Under the pieces are notes generated by a model. That model did not search any database. It worked only from the letters and a program-made list of their open reading frames with translations, and was not told the origin of the DNA. From Ooceraea biroi (Eukaryota; Arthropoda; Insecta; Hymenoptera; Formicidae): a DNA stretch of 64,000 bases. The position numbers were made by a program, and so were the translations under genes. Positions 63,001 to 64,000 of this stretch are shown one piece after another (the first letter of the stretch is position 1; the number at the start of each line of letters is the position of its first letter). Location: positions 496,001 to 560,000 of the forward strand of contig NC_039508.1 of the NCBI RefSeq assembly GCF_003672135.1, written 5' to 3'.

Positions 63001-64000
63001 TCCCGAAAAAGCCGATTTCACAAGCTTCTCTCACAGCCGTGACGCAATATCCTCTTAATCCGCTGCGCTTCCACTTCAGCATCTCTTCCAACATCGACGT
63101 GTGTCCTTTGACGCTATCGTATCGTCGTCCAGGTTAAATCCGACCGACCGAGAAATTCATTTCTCATGGATTAATACTCATTCGACGCCGAGTCGGTTCG
63201 TGGGCGAATCAATTTTTCGCTGCACGATCAGCAAAATCATTACTTTCTCAAGATGTGGATTACTTTAGCACAAGCTGAAAGCACGTAATTAAGATTACGT
63301 GCTTTATTTAATAATCTTAATTACGTGGACATGCTTTCAACCGCGATTTGCGGTCGGTTTCACGACTGACCAAACCCCGACGCGCGAGTAAAAGCGAATT
63401 AATCTCTAACGAAATTATTAAATAACCATGTCATACCGCGCTGTTTTCCGAGCAGTTTGGCGAGGATATTTCATGGGTCTGCGACGAAGGAGATACAGAC
63501 GAAGAAGGAGACATGGGTAAAAGGCTCTGTCCCGGGGCGGTCACATAAAATACGGTGAAATTAATTTGACATGGGTCAGATTTAATTGCGTTATACTGCG
63601 TCGTTCACGACGGGTTCGTCCGAGAAAGGGACGAGAGAATTTCACGAGAGGTTTTGCAAGATACGAACAAGAGCTTTGCGTGATGTCGGGCAATGTCAAG
63701 CTTCGAGCATTTATTTTCACGTGGCAAGTGCAAACGATTATTTTTATATTGCGCTATATGTATTTTGTTAGGCTATCGACGAAGAGACAACTTGCAGCAC
63801 ACGTGTAATTACTAGCCATGTAATTACTGCGCCGAAATGAACTGTTCGCAGCTGAATTTTTGCGTTTCGATGATATTTCGATAATTTCAAATAAACTCGC
63901 CAGAAATGCTTTCAGCAAAAGCTACCAACGCGAAATAGAATTATGTATAAAAACGCAAAACATCACAGAACAAGAACGGAAAGTTTTTTCTGCTATGCAA
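60069..64000 (+). other. Start of the intron downstream of the dnr1-like exon
   Basis: From the donor to the window end I see no FERM F2/F3 or RING coding segment, so this intron is at least about 3.9 kb. Content is CpG-dense at about 61120-61720 and 62100-62550 and AT-rich at about 62690-62930. Frames there overlap on both strands and are judged fortuitous. One foldback (63277-63338) is listed separately. Confidence 0.7.
63277..63338. repeat. 62-bp foldback around ACGTAATTAAGATTA
   Basis: GAAAGC plus ACGTAATTAAGATTA on the left is matched in inverse orientation on the right, where a 6-base insertion (GGACAT) separates the two blocks. The spacer is 14 bases. A competing inner palindrome, GCACGTAAT/ATTACGTGC, lies over the left arm. 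Confidence 0.75.

Noticed and set aside
1..64000. CRISPR arrays, rRNA genes, prokaryotic operons or a novel multi-gene system
   Set aside because: No regularly spaced repeats, no rRNA signatures and no gene clusters were seen. The sequence reads as eukaryotic intronic DNA.

Overview
This is a eukaryotic genomic window, almost certainly from an insect. The base composition is a mosaic of AT-rich stretches and CpG-dense stretches with no CpG depletion. There are no bacterial-style gene arrays, and the only convincing coding sequence is a single exon bounded by consensus GT-AG splice signals. CpG richness together with small inverted-repeat DNA transposons would fit a hymenopteran such as an ant, but that assignment is inference.

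The one gene I can support is on the + strand: an internal exon at 59866-60062 encoding the middle of the N-terminal FERM domain of a Dnr1/MYLIP (IDOL)-family E3 ubiquitin ligase. I recognise neither the preceding exon (start of the FERM F1 lobe) nor the following exons (rest of FERM, C-terminal RING). The simplest reading is that positions 1-59865 lie mostly or wholly in one very long intron, or intron plus 5' flank, and that 60063-64000 is the start of the next intron. Most open frames elsewhere overlap on both strands, often begin at non-ATG codons, and show no family motif. I treat them as chance.

Inside the non-coding part there are two well-preserved non-autonomous DNA transposons. One (43911-44340) is a 430-bp foldback element flanked by TTAA, with two 203-bp arms at about 98.5% identity. 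The other (57319-58074) is a 756-bp element flanked by TA, with two 267-bp arms at about 98% identity and an internal 78-bp direct duplication. Smaller features are a 53-bp tandem duplication (18371-18476), a (TG)31 microsatellite (21464-21525), several polypyrimidine or polypurine tracts, a degenerate tRNA-like or SINE-like relic (about 11478-11562, minus strand), and several short hairpins.

I found no rRNA, intact tRNA, CRISPR array or operon, and nothing I can defend as a new multi-gene system. The most interesting biology is the pair of long near-perfect foldbacks. If the intron model is right, both are transcribed within the pre-mRNA of a gene whose fly homologue is an immune and apoptosis regulator, which makes them candidate hairpin-siRNA sources.
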